36,883 nucleotides of DNA from CAVQGZ01 sp964356295 (GTDB lineage Bacteria; Actinomycetota; Actinomycetes; Jiangellales; Jiangellaceae), in contig CAYHHE010000022.1 in assembly GCA_964356295.1 (NCBI GenBank), positions 1 to 36,883 on the forward strand, in the 5' to 3' direction. The first letter of the stretch is position 1, and every line of letters starts with the position of its first letter. The translations under genes were made by a program, and so were the position numbers. This document shows, one piece after another, positions 7,064 to 14,996 of this stretch. The notes beneath the pieces are model-generated. The model was not told where the DNA came from and did no database searches. It saw nothing but the letters and a program-made list of their open reading frames with translations.

Positions 7064-9079
7064 TCAGAACACGTAGATCGTGACCTCGGAGCCCACCCGC
7101 ACGGTGCTCCCGGCCGCGGGAGCCTGCCGAAGCACCTCGTTGGGGCCCGCCGGGAGCAGGGTGATCGTCCGGACCGTCAGCCCGACGGACTCGAGCGCGC
7201 CCTTCGCCTGGTCGGCGTCCTCGTCCTCGACATCGGGAACCTGGACGTTCTCCGGGCCGAGGGAGACCACGACCGACACCGGGTCGCCACGGAACAGCGT
7301 GCCCTCGGTGGGCTCCTGGGAGATCACCACACCCTTCGGGACGTCGTTGGAGTACGCCTCGCCGACGTTCACGGCCAGCCCCGCCCCCTCGATCGCGGCG
7401 GTGGCGTCGGGGAGGGACTGCCCGGCGACCTGGGGCACCGCGATGGGCTCGCGTCCCTTGCTCACCACGTACGAGACGGCGGCCTCGCGCTTGACCTCGA
7501 TGCCGGGGGCTGGATCCTGGGAGATGACCCGTCCTTGCTCGACCTGCTCGTCGAACGCCTCGCCGACCTCGCCGGGTACCAGCGTCAGCTCGGCAAGGGC
7601 CTGGTCGGCCTCCTCGCGCGTCGCACCGAGCAGGGACGGCACCTGGTAGCGCTCCGGGCCCTGCGAGAGGCTCAGGGCAACAGTCTGGCCGGGCACTGTC
7701 CGAGCTCCGGCGGCCGGGTCGCTGGCCACCACGGACTCGGCGGGGATCGTCTCGGAGTACTCCTGCCCGTTCACCTCGACCTCGAGCCCGGCCCGCTGCG
7801 CGGCCTGCTCGGCCTCGGCCACGGTCATGCCGACGAGTGCCGGGGTCTGGACGAGCCGTCCGTCGAACCACCACCACACCCCGGCCATCGAAGCGAGCAG
7901 GACGAGGACGAACGCGAGCCGCAGGCCGACACGGCGCTTGCGCCTCGGCGGCTTCGGCGGGGTACGGAACGGGTCGGCGGGCTCCGGCGGGACGGGGCTC
8001 GGCACGACAGGGCTCGGCGGGCGGGTGGCCTGGCCGCCCGGCTCTGGCGCGACGGGGTCCAGTGACGTGGTGCTGTGGTGGATGGGGTTGGTGTCCGACG
8101 TCGTCGCCGGGGCCTCGGCGACGCCCACGGCGGCGGCCGCCGCCACCGCGGCGACCGGGTCGGTGGTGCGGGTGACCGCGTCGCGTTCGAGGACTCGCCG
8201 GGTGCGGCGCACCGCGCCGAGGAAGGCTCCCGCGTCGGGGAGGCGGTGGGCCGGGTCCCGCGCGGTGGCCGCCGCGACCAGGGCGTCCACCTCGCCCGGC
8301 ACGTCCGGGACCTCGGCCGAGGGCGCCGGGACGTCCTCGTCCACGTGCTTGCGGACCACGACGTAGTCCGTGGGTCCGTCGTGCGGCGGGTGCCCGGTGA
8401 GCAGCTCGAAGAGCATGATCCCGGCGGCGTAGACGTCGGAGGCCCGGGTGGCCGGATGACCCAGGGCCTGCTCGGGGGAGATGTAGGCGACGGTGCCCAG
8501 CAGCATGCCGCGGGTGGCGAGCCCTCGGGTGGCGTGCGGAGCGGCGGTGACGGCGTGGGCGAGCCCGAAGTCGGCTACCTGCACGTGACGGTCGTCTCCG
8601 ACGAGCACGTTCTCGGGCTTGACGTCGCGGTGAACGATGCCGGCGTCGTGGGCGGCGGCGAGCGCGGTCAGGACGGGGTCCATGATCGCCAGGGCGGTCC
8701 TCGGGTCGAGCCGGCCCCGCTCGGCGATCACGCGGCGCAGGGTGCGTCCTCGGACGAGCTCGAGGGCCAGCCAGACCATCCCGTCCGAGGCGCCCTGGTC
8801 GAAGACGGTGACGATCGTCGGGTCCCGCGACAGCACTGCAGCCGAGCGGGCCTCGGCGATGAATCGCTGGACGAACTCCTCGTCCTCGGCCAGGTCCGGA
8901 TGCATGATCTTGAGCGCCACGTCGCGGCCCAGCCGTTCGTCGGAGGCCTCGTAGACGGTAGCCATGCCGCCGCGGGCGATGCGCGCGCGGATGCGGTACC
9001 GACCGTCGACCAGTCGGCCGAGCAGCTCGTCCTGCACCGCGGTGCCCACCCGAGGAGTGTAGGTGCCCGGGTCACCCAC
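7064..9079 (-). CDS. Ser/Thr protein kinase with four PASTA domains
   Basis: A 671-residue membrane kinase. Residues about 28-285 form a Hanks-type kinase: glycine loop IARGGMATV (34-42), ATP lysine K57, catalytic loop HRDVKPEN with Asp152, DFG at 170-172 and SPEQ. A Pro/Thr-rich juxtamembrane stretch ends in a KPPRRKRR cluster, followed by one transmembrane helix (LRLAFVLVLLASMAGVWWWF). Four extracellular PASTA repeats follow, the kind that bind muropeptides or lipid II in PknB. The position next to DAHP synthase and upstream of prenyl synthase/metF matches M. tuberculosis pknL, which as I recall lacks PASTA domains. The GTG at 9079 has a purine run almost touching it, so the exact start is uncertain; a later GTG is possible. 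Confidence 0.9.
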   Translation of the reverse strand: MGDPGTYTPRVGTAVQDELLGRLVDGRYRIRARIARGGMATVYEASDERLGRDVALKIMHPDLAEDEEFVQRFIAEARSAAVLSRDPTIVTVFDQGASDGMVWLALELVRGRTLRRVIAERGRLDPRTALAIMDPVLTALAAAHDAGIVHRDVKPENVLVGDDRHVQVADFGLAHAVTAAPHATRGLATRGMLLGTVAYISPEQALGHPATRASDVYAAGIMLFELLTGHPPHDGPTDYVVVRKHVDEDVPAPSAEVPDVPGEVDALVAAATARDPAHRLPDAGAFLGAVRRTRRVLERDAVTRTTDPVAAVAAAAAVGVAEAPATTSDTNPIHHSTTSLDPVAPEPGGQATRPPSPVVPSPVPPEPADPFRTPPKPPRRKRRVGLRLAFVLVLLASMAGVWWWFDGRLVQTPALVGMTVAEAEQAAQRAGLEVEVNGQEYSETIPAESVVASDPAAGARTVPGQTVALSLSQGPERYQVPSLLGATREEADQALAELTLVPGEVGEAFDEQVEQGRVISQDPAPGIEVKREAAVSYVVSKGREPIAVPQVAGQSLPDATAAIEGAGLAVNVGEAYSNDVPKGVVISQEPTEGTLFRGDPVSVVVSLGPENVQVPDVEDEDADQAKGALESVGLTVRTITLLPAGPNEVLRQAPAAGSTVRVGSEVTIYVF

Positions 9080-9120
9080 CCCCTGTCGTCAGCGGCGGCG
9101 GTGTCGGGCACGCTGGTGGG

Positions 9121-9495
9121 ATGGCTGAGGAGCTGCGGCAGTTCGCCTACCTCGGCGTCCTGGTGCTCGTCCTGCTCACAACGCTGCCGCTGGAGCTCTA
9201 CCTCGGGGTCCGGGTGTGGCGTCGACCACGTCGGCTGGCGCTGACCGTGCTGCCAGTCGTGGCCGTGTTCGTGGTCTGGGACCTGTACGCCATCGACCAG
9301 GGCCATTGGGACTTCGACCCGGCTCAGACCGTCGGCGTCCTGCTGTTCGGCACGTTGCCGATCGAGGAGCTGCTGTTCTTCCTGGTCGTCCCGGTTGCCG
9401 CGATCATGACGCTGGAGGCGGTGCGGGTGGTGCGTCGCTGGCCGGTCGGGGACGAGGCGACGCCGGCTCCGCGGACCCACGGGGGCGAGCAGTGA
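9121..9495 (+). CDS. crtYc: Lycopene cyclase subunit CrtYc
   Basis: A 124-residue membrane protein with three hydrophobic helices, the first half of the actinobacterial heterodimeric lycopene cyclase. The diagnostic segment is TLPIEELLFFLVVP (near residues 79-92), the conserved PxEE motif of CrtYc/CrtYd, CarRA and archaeal cyclases. It would act with CrtYd to form a beta-ionone or related ring on lycopene. The ATG at 9121 is 41 bases from the divergent kinase start. A CACGCT box six bases before the ATG could be a leaderless-type -10. The stop overlaps the GTG of crtYd (GTGA), as expected for equimolar subunits. Confidence 0.9.
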   Translation: MAEELRQFAYLGVLVLVLLTTLPLELYLGVRVWRRPRRLALTVLPVVAVFVVWDLYAIDQGHWDFDPAQTVGVLLFGTLPIEELLFFLVVPVAAIMTLEAVRVVRRWPVGDEATPAPRTHGGEQ

Positions 9496-9923
9496 CCTAC
9501 ACCCAGCTTGCCGTTCTCGGCGTCGTGGTCGCGGTGCTCCTCGACCTCGCGGTGCTGCGGGTGGGGCTGCTGCGCCGGCGGGCCTTCTGGACCGGCTACG
9601 CCATCATCGTGTTCTTCCAGCTGCTCACCAACGGCTGGCTCACCGGCCGGGAGATCGTCACCTACGACCCTGCCGCGACACTGTCCAGCGGACAGGTGGT
9701 GCTCCTGGGTGACTGGCGGGTGCTGTTCGCCCCGGTCGAGGACCTCATGTTCGGGTTCGCCCTGGTCCTGCTCGCGCTGGACCTGTGGGTCGGGTGGGGG
9801 CGCCAGGGGGTCGACCGTGAGCCGTACGCGGACGGCCCGTGGCAGCGACGCCGAGACGCCCGGGAGGCCCGCGCTGCCCAGCAGGATCAGGCGGCCCAGC
9901 GGGCCCGCAACGCCCGACCGTAG
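9492..9923 (+). CDS. crtYd: Lycopene cyclase subunit CrtYd
   Basis: A 143-residue membrane protein and the partner of CrtYc. The cyclase motif appears as FAPVEDLMFGFAL (near residues 79-91), with AIIVFFQLLTNGWLTGREI before it, a stretch characteristic of this subunit. The tail beyond about residue 108 is charged and low in complexity (RRRDAREARAAQQDQ), probably cytosolic. The GTG at 9492 overlaps the crtYc stop; starts further upstream lie within crtYc and in its frame shadow. The last 37 bases overlap the 3' end of crtB on the opposite strand. Whether the pair cyclises one or both ends of lycopene, and whether the ring is beta or epsilon, cannot be read from sequence. Confidence 0.88.
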   Translation: MTYTQLAVLGVVVAVLLDLAVLRVGLLRRRAFWTGYAIIVFFQLLTNGWLTGREIVTYDPAATLSSGQVVLLGDWRVLFAPVEDLMFGFALVLLALDLWVGWGRQGVDREPYADGPWQRRRDAREARAAQQDQAAQRARNARP

Positions 9924-10801
9924 GCGCCGCCGGCGACCCTGGCCCGCCGCCACGGCGAGGTCGTGGCGCGCCGGTCGAAGACCTGGAAGTCGATCGCCTC
10001 GACCTCGTCCACGATGCCGACGTACAGCTCCTGGGCTGCCTCGATGCACGGCCGGCTGGTCGGGTGCAGCAGCGCGATACCGGCGTCCGCCCGGTGCGAC
10101 AGACGCCGGACCCGCGCGATCTGGAAGGCCAGCAGGTCACGTATCCCCGAGGTGACCTGGCGGCGCTCCAGGTCGGCACGGGTGAGGCCGAAACGGTCGA
10201 GATCCTCCAGGGGCAGGTACACCCGTCCACGCTGCAGGTCCTCGCCCACGTCGCGGACGAAGTTGGCCAGCTGGAACGCCACGCCCAGGTCGGTGGCCGG
10301 GCCGTACGCGGTGTCGTCCAGGGGCTCGAGGATGGGCACCATCTGCAGCCCGATGACCGCGGCACTGCCGTACACGTACTCGTAGAGGTCCTCGTAGGTC
10401 GCGTACTCGGTGACGGTCAGGTCCATGCGCATCGAGTGCAGGAAAGCCTCGAAGTGCTCGGCGGGGATCTGCCAGCGCAGCACGGTGTCCACGACGGCCC
10501 GACAGATCGGGTCGGCGCTCTCGCCCTTGGACAGGTCGGCCAGGAACTGCTCTCCCCAGCCGCCGAGCCAGTCGCTCTTCTGCTGCGGGCGCAGCGTGGA
10601 GGACAGGTCGTCGACGATCTCGTCGGCGTACCTGGCGAACCCGTAGAGCGCGTGGACGTAGGGCCGCTTGGACGGTGGCAGCAGCATGGTGGCCAGGTAG
10701 TAGGTCTTCCCGTGCGCAGCGTTGAGCCGGCGGCAGCGCTCGTAGGAGGCGCGCATCTCGGCCCCGACGATGCCCGCCGCGTCCAGCTCGCGCGTGCTCA
10801 C
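9887..10801 (-). CDS. crtB: Phytoene synthase
   Basis: A 304-residue squalene/phytoene synthase family enzyme that condenses two geranylgeranyl diphosphates into phytoene, the committed carotenoid step. Both aspartate-rich metal-binding regions are present: ARYADEIVDD (Asp60, Asp64) and NFVRDVGEDLQRGRVYLP (Asp184, Asp188). KTYYLATMLLP near residue 32 is the usual entry segment. Length is normal. The start is the GTG at 10801, with only a weak upstream box (GATGAT) and no good Shine-Dalgarno. Its 3' end overlaps crtYd tail-to-tail. It is separated from crtE-crtI by two plus-strand genes that have no evident pigment role, although all three minus-strand crt genes face the same way. Confidence 0.93.
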   Translation of the reverse strand: MSTRELDAAGIVGAEMRASYERCRRLNAAHGKTYYLATMLLPPSKRPYVHALYGFARYADEIVDDLSSTLRPQQKSDWLGGWGEQFLADLSKGESADPICRAVVDTVLRWQIPAEHFEAFLHSMRMDLTVTEYATYEDLYEYVYGSAAVIGLQMVPILEPLDDTAYGPATDLGVAFQLANFVRDVGEDLQRGRVYLPLEDLDRFGLTRADLERRQVTSGIRDLLAFQIARVRRLSHRADAGIALLHPTSRPCIEAAQELYVGIVDEVEAIDFQVFDRRATTSPWRRARVAGGAYGRALRARWAA

Positions 10802-10920
10802 GGGCCCGCATCATCGCAGAGCCGGGCCGACACCGCGTGGGCGAGCATGGCAGCATCGGCGCCCATGCCGTGCCGCCTGCGGACTCTGTCGCCGCTCCTG
10901 CCCTTCGATCAGGGCTGGCG

Positions 10921-11334
10921 GTGACCATGGCGAGTGTCGAGGACCTGGCCGCTCGCGACGCCGGCGTGCTGCCGGTCGTCGAGCCCGTGGACGTGCTCTC
11001 GCTGGAGGCCGCCTGCGAGGCCGTCGGCCGTCCGTTCGTCGTGCTGGACACCCACGACGTCGTCGACAAGACCGGGTTCATGGACGCAGTCAGCCTCGCC
11101 CTCGAGCTGCCCGACTGGTTCGGCCGCAACTGGGACGCCCTGGCCGACTGCCTTCGCGACGTCCCCCCCAGCACTGTCGTCGCCTGGGACGGCTGGACCG
11201 ACCTGGCCCGTGCGGCGCCGCGGGAGTGCGAGGTGGCCCTCGAGGTGCTCGCCGAGTCCGGTCTCACGGTGCTGATCATCAACGCCCCCGCTGACGGCGG
11301 CGACTCGCCGGCGGAAGCTGAGCGCCCGACGTAG
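10921..11334 (+). CDS. Barstar-family protein
   Basis: A 137-residue barstar-like protein. Residues 65-78 read DWFGRNWDALADCL, the family's core helix; Asp72 and Asp76 align with the two acidic residues that barstar inserts into the barnase active site. The fold order (strand VVLD, acidic helix, core helix, strand TVVAWDG, helix, strand TVLIIN) also fits. In Bacillus barstar inhibits the RNase barnase, but no barnase-like gene is adjacent or elsewhere in this window. Orphan barstar-like genes are common in actinobacteria and their targets are mostly unknown. The GTG at 10921 has AGGG six bases upstream; the ATG at 10927 in the same frame is an alternative. Confidence 0.8.
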   Translation: MTMASVEDLAARDAGVLPVVEPVDVLSLEAACEAVGRPFVVLDTHDVVDKTGFMDAVSLALELPDWFGRNWDALADCLRDVPPSTVVAWDGWTDLARAAPRECEVALEVLAESGLTVLIINAPADGGDSPAEAERPT

Positions 11335-11458
11335 CCGAGGATCCGTGGCATGGCGGGGATGGCCTGGCTCATCCCCAGGCGCGCACGTCGCCGGCCTGTC
11401 GTCCCCAGCTCGGTCGATGGCGCTGGCCGTGGCCCGGGGACGTGGGGACCCTCGCGGC

Positions 11459-12259
11459 ATGGATGTCGTCGACGAAGTACACCGGCATGGCGGGGTGATG
11501 CGCCGCGCGGCGCTGCCCCGCCGCGCGGTGGAGCGCGCCGTGGCCGGTGGTCGGCTCGTGGTGCCGCGGCCCGGGCTGGTTGCCTCGCCCGGTCTCGCGC
11601 CGGCGTTGCTGGCCGCCGCCAGGCTCAAGGGAGTGGTCAGTTGCGGTTCGGCCGCGAGCCTGATGGGTCATGAACTGCTGACGCCGCTGCGTCAGGTGCA
11701 CGTGACCGTTCCGCGAGCCAGGGTCGCCCGCCAGGCAGGTCTGGTGATCCATCGCCGAGAGGTGCCGACCGACGGCTTGCTCACCACACCGGACCGCACG
11801 GCGGCCGACTGCGCCCGTTGCCTGCCGCGGCTCGATGCTCTTGTGGTGCTCGACTCGTTCCTGCGCGAGGGGGTCAACCGCGCGGACGTGCTGGCTCATC
11901 TGTGGGGCCGCGGATGTGGGCCGGCTCGCGAGGTGGTGCGACGGGCTGACGGCCGGGCCGAGTCCTCCGGTGAGACCGTGGGGCGGGTTGTGCTCGAGGA
12001 TGCCGGCCTGCAGGTGGAGCCGCAGGTACGCATCCGCGGCGTGGGCCGTGTCGACCTGCTCGTCGAGGGCAGGCTCGTCGTCGAGGTGGACGGCTTCGCC
12101 TACCACTCCGACCGGCAGCGTTTCGCCGCCGACAGGCGCCGGGACGCTGCGCTGCTGGCGATGGGTTACCGGGTGCTGCGCTTCACCTGGATGGACGTGG
12201 TGACGCGGCCCGACTACGTCGTGGCCATGGTCCGCGCGGTCTTGGCTGTCTCGGCGTAG
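11459..12259 (+). CDS. DUF559-type protein with AbiEi-like N-terminus
   Basis: A 266-residue protein. The N-terminal about 85 residues (MRRAALPRRAVERAVAGGRL, then VPRPGLV) resemble the winged helix of AbiEi-type putative antitoxins. The C-terminal about 100 residues (VDLLVEGRLVVEVDGFAYHSD, RRRDAALLAMGYRVLRFTW) are a DUF559 domain, a small PD-(D/E)xK/Vsr-like nuclease fold; the EVDG acidic pair and the Arg-Phe-Thr-Trp strand are visible. Such proteins are abundant in actinobacteria and their function is unproven. The open frame reaches back to 11345, but the ATG at 11459 starts the recognisable domain. No AbiEii-like toxin lies nearby. An unusual inverted repeat follows directly downstream. 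Confidence 0.75.
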   Translation: MDVVDEVHRHGGVMRRAALPRRAVERAVAGGRLVVPRPGLVASPGLAPALLAAARLKGVVSCGSAASLMGHELLTPLRQVHVTVPRARVARQAGLVIHRREVPTDGLLTTPDRTAADCARCLPRLDALVVLDSFLREGVNRADVLAHLWGRGCGPAREVVRRADGRAESSGETVGRVVLEDAGLQVEPQVRIRGVGRVDLLVEGRLVVEVDGFAYHSDRQRFAADRRRDAALLAMGYRVLRFTWMDVVTRPDYVVAMVRAVLAVSA

Positions 12260-12261
12260 GC

Positions 12262-12363
12262 GTGTCCAGCCAGACACACATAGTGCCCCTGGGCGGGCGC
12301 CATGCGGGGCATCGCCGCAGGTCGCCCCGGTGGTGGCAGCGACTATGTGTGTCCAGCTTGACA
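12262..12363. repeat. Inverted repeat with 22-bp arms between DUF559 gene and crtI
   Basis: The 22-bp arms at 12263-12284 and 12342-12363 match as inverted copies at 19 of 22 positions; the innermost 12 bases (GACACACATAGT and its complement) are perfect. They flank a 57-bp GC-rich centre. Each arm also holds a small TGTC...GACA dyad. The element fills nearly all of the 122 bases between two convergent genes. It has no T-run, so a simple intrinsic terminator is unlikely; a small mobile or regulatory repeat is possible. Confidence 0.8.
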
Positions 12364-12381
12364 GACCGAGCCCGCGAAGGG

Positions 12382-13875
12382 TCAGCGCCAGGCCCGTGAG
12401 CGATACGTCGGATCGGGACCGAGCACCCGTTCGGCGGCCAGGCGCCCGGAGACCAGGACCATCGGCACCCCCACGCCGGGCTGGGTGCCCGACCCGGTGA
12501 ACACCACGTTGTCACCCCAGATGTTGCGCGGCCGGAACGGCCCGGTCTGGCCGAAGGAGTGGGCGCTGGCGAACGGGGCGCCCATCTCCATGCCGCGCGC
12601 CTCCCAGTCCAGCGGGGTGGTGAGGTGCTCGACCTCGATGGCCTCGCCGAACCCGACGTAGCCCGAGCGCTCCAGCGTGGTGACCATCTCGTCGCGGAAG
12701 GGTCCGGCCAGCCGGGTCCAGTCCTGGCCGCCGTGCAGGTTGGGGGTCATGAACAGCACGTAGTAGCTGTGCCGACCGGGCGGGGCCAGCGACGGGTCGG
12801 ACATCGTGTGGTTGCTGACCAGGAAGGACGGGTCGGTGGGCAGCACCTCGTCGTCGACCAGCTCGCGGAAGGTCTGCGCCCACGGCTCGCCGAAGTGGAT
12901 GTTGTGGTGGCCGATCTTCGAGTAGCGCGCCGACGAGCCCACCAGGAGCAGCGCGCACGACGGTGAGTAGCGCAGCGGCCGACGCAGCGGCCGACGCAGC
13001 AGGTCGCGCCGGGCCACCGGCAGGTCCGGGTTGAGCACCACCACGTCGGCTGGGATCCGTTCGCCCTGCGCCGTGAGCACCGCGACGGCGCGGTCCCCAC
13101 GGGTCTCGACGCTGGTGACGGTGGTGGAGTACCGCAGCTCGACCCCGTGCTTCTCCGCGGCTGCGGCCATCGCGCGGGGGACCGCGTGCATGCCGCCCTT
13201 GGGGAAGAACACGCCTGCCACGCTGTCCATGTAGGCGATGACGGCGTAGATGGCGAACGCGTCGTAGGGGCTCATCCCGGCGTAGAGCGCCTGGAAGGAG
13301 AACAGTCGCTGGGTGCGTGGGTCCTTCAGGTACTGCGCGACCTTCGGCGCGAGCCGCCGGAACCCGCCCATCGCGACCAGCCTGGCCAGCTGCGGGGTGA
13401 GCAGGTCGAACGGGGAGTCGAGGTTCCGGTCGATGAAGTGCTGCTGCTCCAGCCGGTACAGCTGCGACACGAAATCCACGAAGCGCACGTACCCGGACGC
13501 CTCCTCCGGGCCGATCACCCGTCGGATCTCCTCGGCCATCGCCTCGGGGTCGGGGTGGGTGTCCAGCACCGAGCCGTCGGGGTAGAACGCCCGGTACAGC
13601 GGGTCCAGCGGCTCGAGCTCGAGCCAGTCGTCCATGCGCTCGCCGACGGCGTCGAAGGCGTCCGCGATCAGGTCCGGCATGGTGAGCACGGTCGGGCCGG
13701 TGTCGAACGAGTAGCCGTCCAACTCGAGCAGGCCGTTGCGTCCCCCAGGGACGGGCTCACGTTCCAGCAGTGTCACCCGGCGCCCTGCACCAGCCAGGTG
13801 CAGGGCCGCCGACAGACCACCGAGCCCGGCGCCCACGACGACGACGTGGTCGGTCGCTCCGGTGACGGTTCTCAT
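12382..13875 (-). CDS. crtI: Phytoene desaturase
   Basis: A 497-residue FAD-dependent desaturase that should convert phytoene to lycopene at the membrane. The N-terminal dinucleotide fold is VVVGAGLGGLSAALHL (residues 12-27) with LLEREPVPGGRNG after it. The C-terminal FAD segment is VFTGSGTQPGVGVPMVLVSG, typical of true CrtI. FDTGPTVLTMP near residue 58 is another family mark. GAGGAG lies seven bases before the ATG at 13875. It begins 35 bases after crtE on the same strand, so the two are likely co-transcribed. A 12-bp tandem duplication at 12972-12995 gives the local sequence RRPLRRPLR. This is more CrtI-like than the second desaturase at 17304-18818. Confidence 0.93.
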   Translation of the reverse strand: MRTVTGATDHVVVVGAGLGGLSAALHLAGAGRRVTLLEREPVPGGRNGLLELDGYSFDTGPTVLTMPDLIADAFDAVGERMDDWLELEPLDPLYRAFYPDGSVLDTHPDPEAMAEEIRRVIGPEEASGYVRFVDFVSQLYRLEQQHFIDRNLDSPFDLLTPQLARLVAMGGFRRLAPKVAQYLKDPRTQRLFSFQALYAGMSPYDAFAIYAVIAYMDSVAGVFFPKGGMHAVPRAMAAAAEKHGVELRYSTTVTSVETRGDRAVAVLTAQGERIPADVVVLNPDLPVARRDLLRRPLRRPLRYSPSCALLLVGSSARYSKIGHHNIHFGEPWAQTFRELVDDEVLPTDPSFLVSNHTMSDPSLAPPGRHSYYVLFMTPNLHGGQDWTRLAGPFRDEMVTTLERSGYVGFGEAIEVEHLTTPLDWEARGMEMGAPFASAHSFGQTGPFRPRNIWGDNVVFTGSGTQPGVGVPMVLVSGRLAAERVLGPDPTYRSRAWR

Positions 13876-13910
13876 CGGTGGCTCCTCGATCCCTTCGTTC
13901 GGTGCCCGGC

Positions 13911-14996
13911 TCAGCCGCGTCGGGCGGTGGCGGCCCCGACGAGCCCAGCGAGCACATCACGGGTGGTCTGGTCGACAGGAGCACTGTCCAACGCCCGGGT
14001 CGCCTGCGCCACCAGGGAATCGATCAGTTGCTCGACCCGGTCCAGAGCGCCGGTGTCCACGACCACCTCGCGCAGCAGCGCCACGTTGGCGGCGTCGAGC
14101 CGCGGGTCACCGAGGTGGCTGCGCAGCGCAGCCTGCTGGGCGGGGGTGGCGCGATCCATCGCGAAGGCGACGAGCATCGTCCGCTTGCCCTCCCGCAGGT
14201 CGTCCCCGGCGGGCTTGCCGGTCTGCGACGGGTCCCCGAACACGCCGAGGACGTCGTCGCGCAGCTGGAACGCCTCGCCCAGCGGCAGCCCGTAGGTCGA
14301 GTAGGCCGACAGCAGGTCCGGTGCGGCGCCGGCCAGGCTGCCGCCCAGGAGCAGCGGGTGCTCGATGGTGTACTTCGCGCTCTTGTAGCGGATCACCGTT
14401 CGGGCCCGCTCGGCCGCCTCGGCTCCCGCCCCCGCCCTGGCCTGCTCGAGCATGTCCAGGTACTGCCCACCCATGAGCTCGGTACGCATCCTGTCGAACA
14501 CCGGACGACCACGCGCCAGCGTGGCGGGGTCCAGCCCGGACCCGGTCAGCAGCTCGTCGCTCCATGCCAGGCACAGGTCGCCGATGAGGATGGCGGCGGC
14601 GTCCCCGAACCGTTGCGGCGCTCCCAGCCAGGCCGCACCGCGGTGCATGTCGGCGAAGCGCCGGTGCATCGCCGGCAGCCCACGGCGGGTGTCGGAGTCG
14701 TCCATCACGTCGTCGTGGATCAGGGCGGCGGCCTGGAACAGCTCCAGCCCGGTGGCCGCTCGCACGAGGGCCTCGCCGTCGGCTCCGTCGGCGGGGCCCC
14801 CCGCGCCGCGCCACCCCCAGTAGCAGAACGCCGGACGCAGCCGCTTGCCACCACGGGTGAGGTCGGCGACCGCGTCCACCAGGGGCCGCAGGTCCGGGCT
14901 CACCTCGGCCAGCAGGGACGCCTGGTGGGCCAGCACGTCGTCGAGCACCTTCTGGACGCGGCTGCGCACATCCTCTTCGTCGAGCGGGTTGACCAC
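13911..14996 (-). CDS. crtE: Geranylgeranyl diphosphate synthase
   Basis: A 361-residue trans-isoprenyl diphosphate synthase that makes geranylgeranyl diphosphate for CrtB. The first aspartate-rich motif is HDDVMDDSDTRRG (Asp95 to Asp100). The second is QLRDDVLGVFGD (Asp247, Asp248), where the usual DDxxD is DDxxG, as is common in the actinobacterial clade. GGKRLRP at 49-55 binds diphosphate. The open frame continues to 15167, but that would overlap the divergent metF start. The GTG at 14996, seven bases after a TACCCT box, gives normal length. It occupies the place of idsA2 beside metF in M. tuberculosis, so it may also serve general prenyl metabolism. The chain length is inferred from crt context. 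Confidence 0.9.
   Translation of the reverse strand: MVNPLDEEDVRSRVQKVLDDVLAHQASLLAEVSPDLRPLVDAVADLTRGGKRLRPAFCYWGWRGAGGPADGADGEALVRAATGLELFQAAALIHDDVMDDSDTRRGLPAMHRRFADMHRGAAWLGAPQRFGDAAAILIGDLCLAWSDELLTGSGLDPATLARGRPVFDRMRTELMGGQYLDMLEQARAGAGAEAAERARTVIRYKSAKYTIEHPLLLGGSLAGAAPDLLSAYSTYGLPLGEAFQLRDDVLGVFGDPSQTGKPAGDDLREGKRTMLVAFAMDRATPAQQAALRSHLGDPRLDAANVALLREVVVDTGALDRVEQLIDSLVAQATRALDSAPVDQTTRDVLAGLVGAATARRG

Noticed and set aside
5934..8065. Long open frames on both strands across the transporter and kinase genes
   Set aside because: They run antisense or out of frame through clear EamA, kinase and PASTA sequences and encode Arg/Gly/Ala-rich nonsense.
10802..12259. Barstar and DUF559 genes as one toxin-antitoxin module
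   Set aside because: Neither gene looks like a nuclease toxin matched to barstar, the two are 124 bases apart, and an AbiEii-type toxin is missing.
12262..12363. The inverted repeat as an intrinsic terminator
   Set aside because: The arms are 57 bases apart and there is no T-run on either side.
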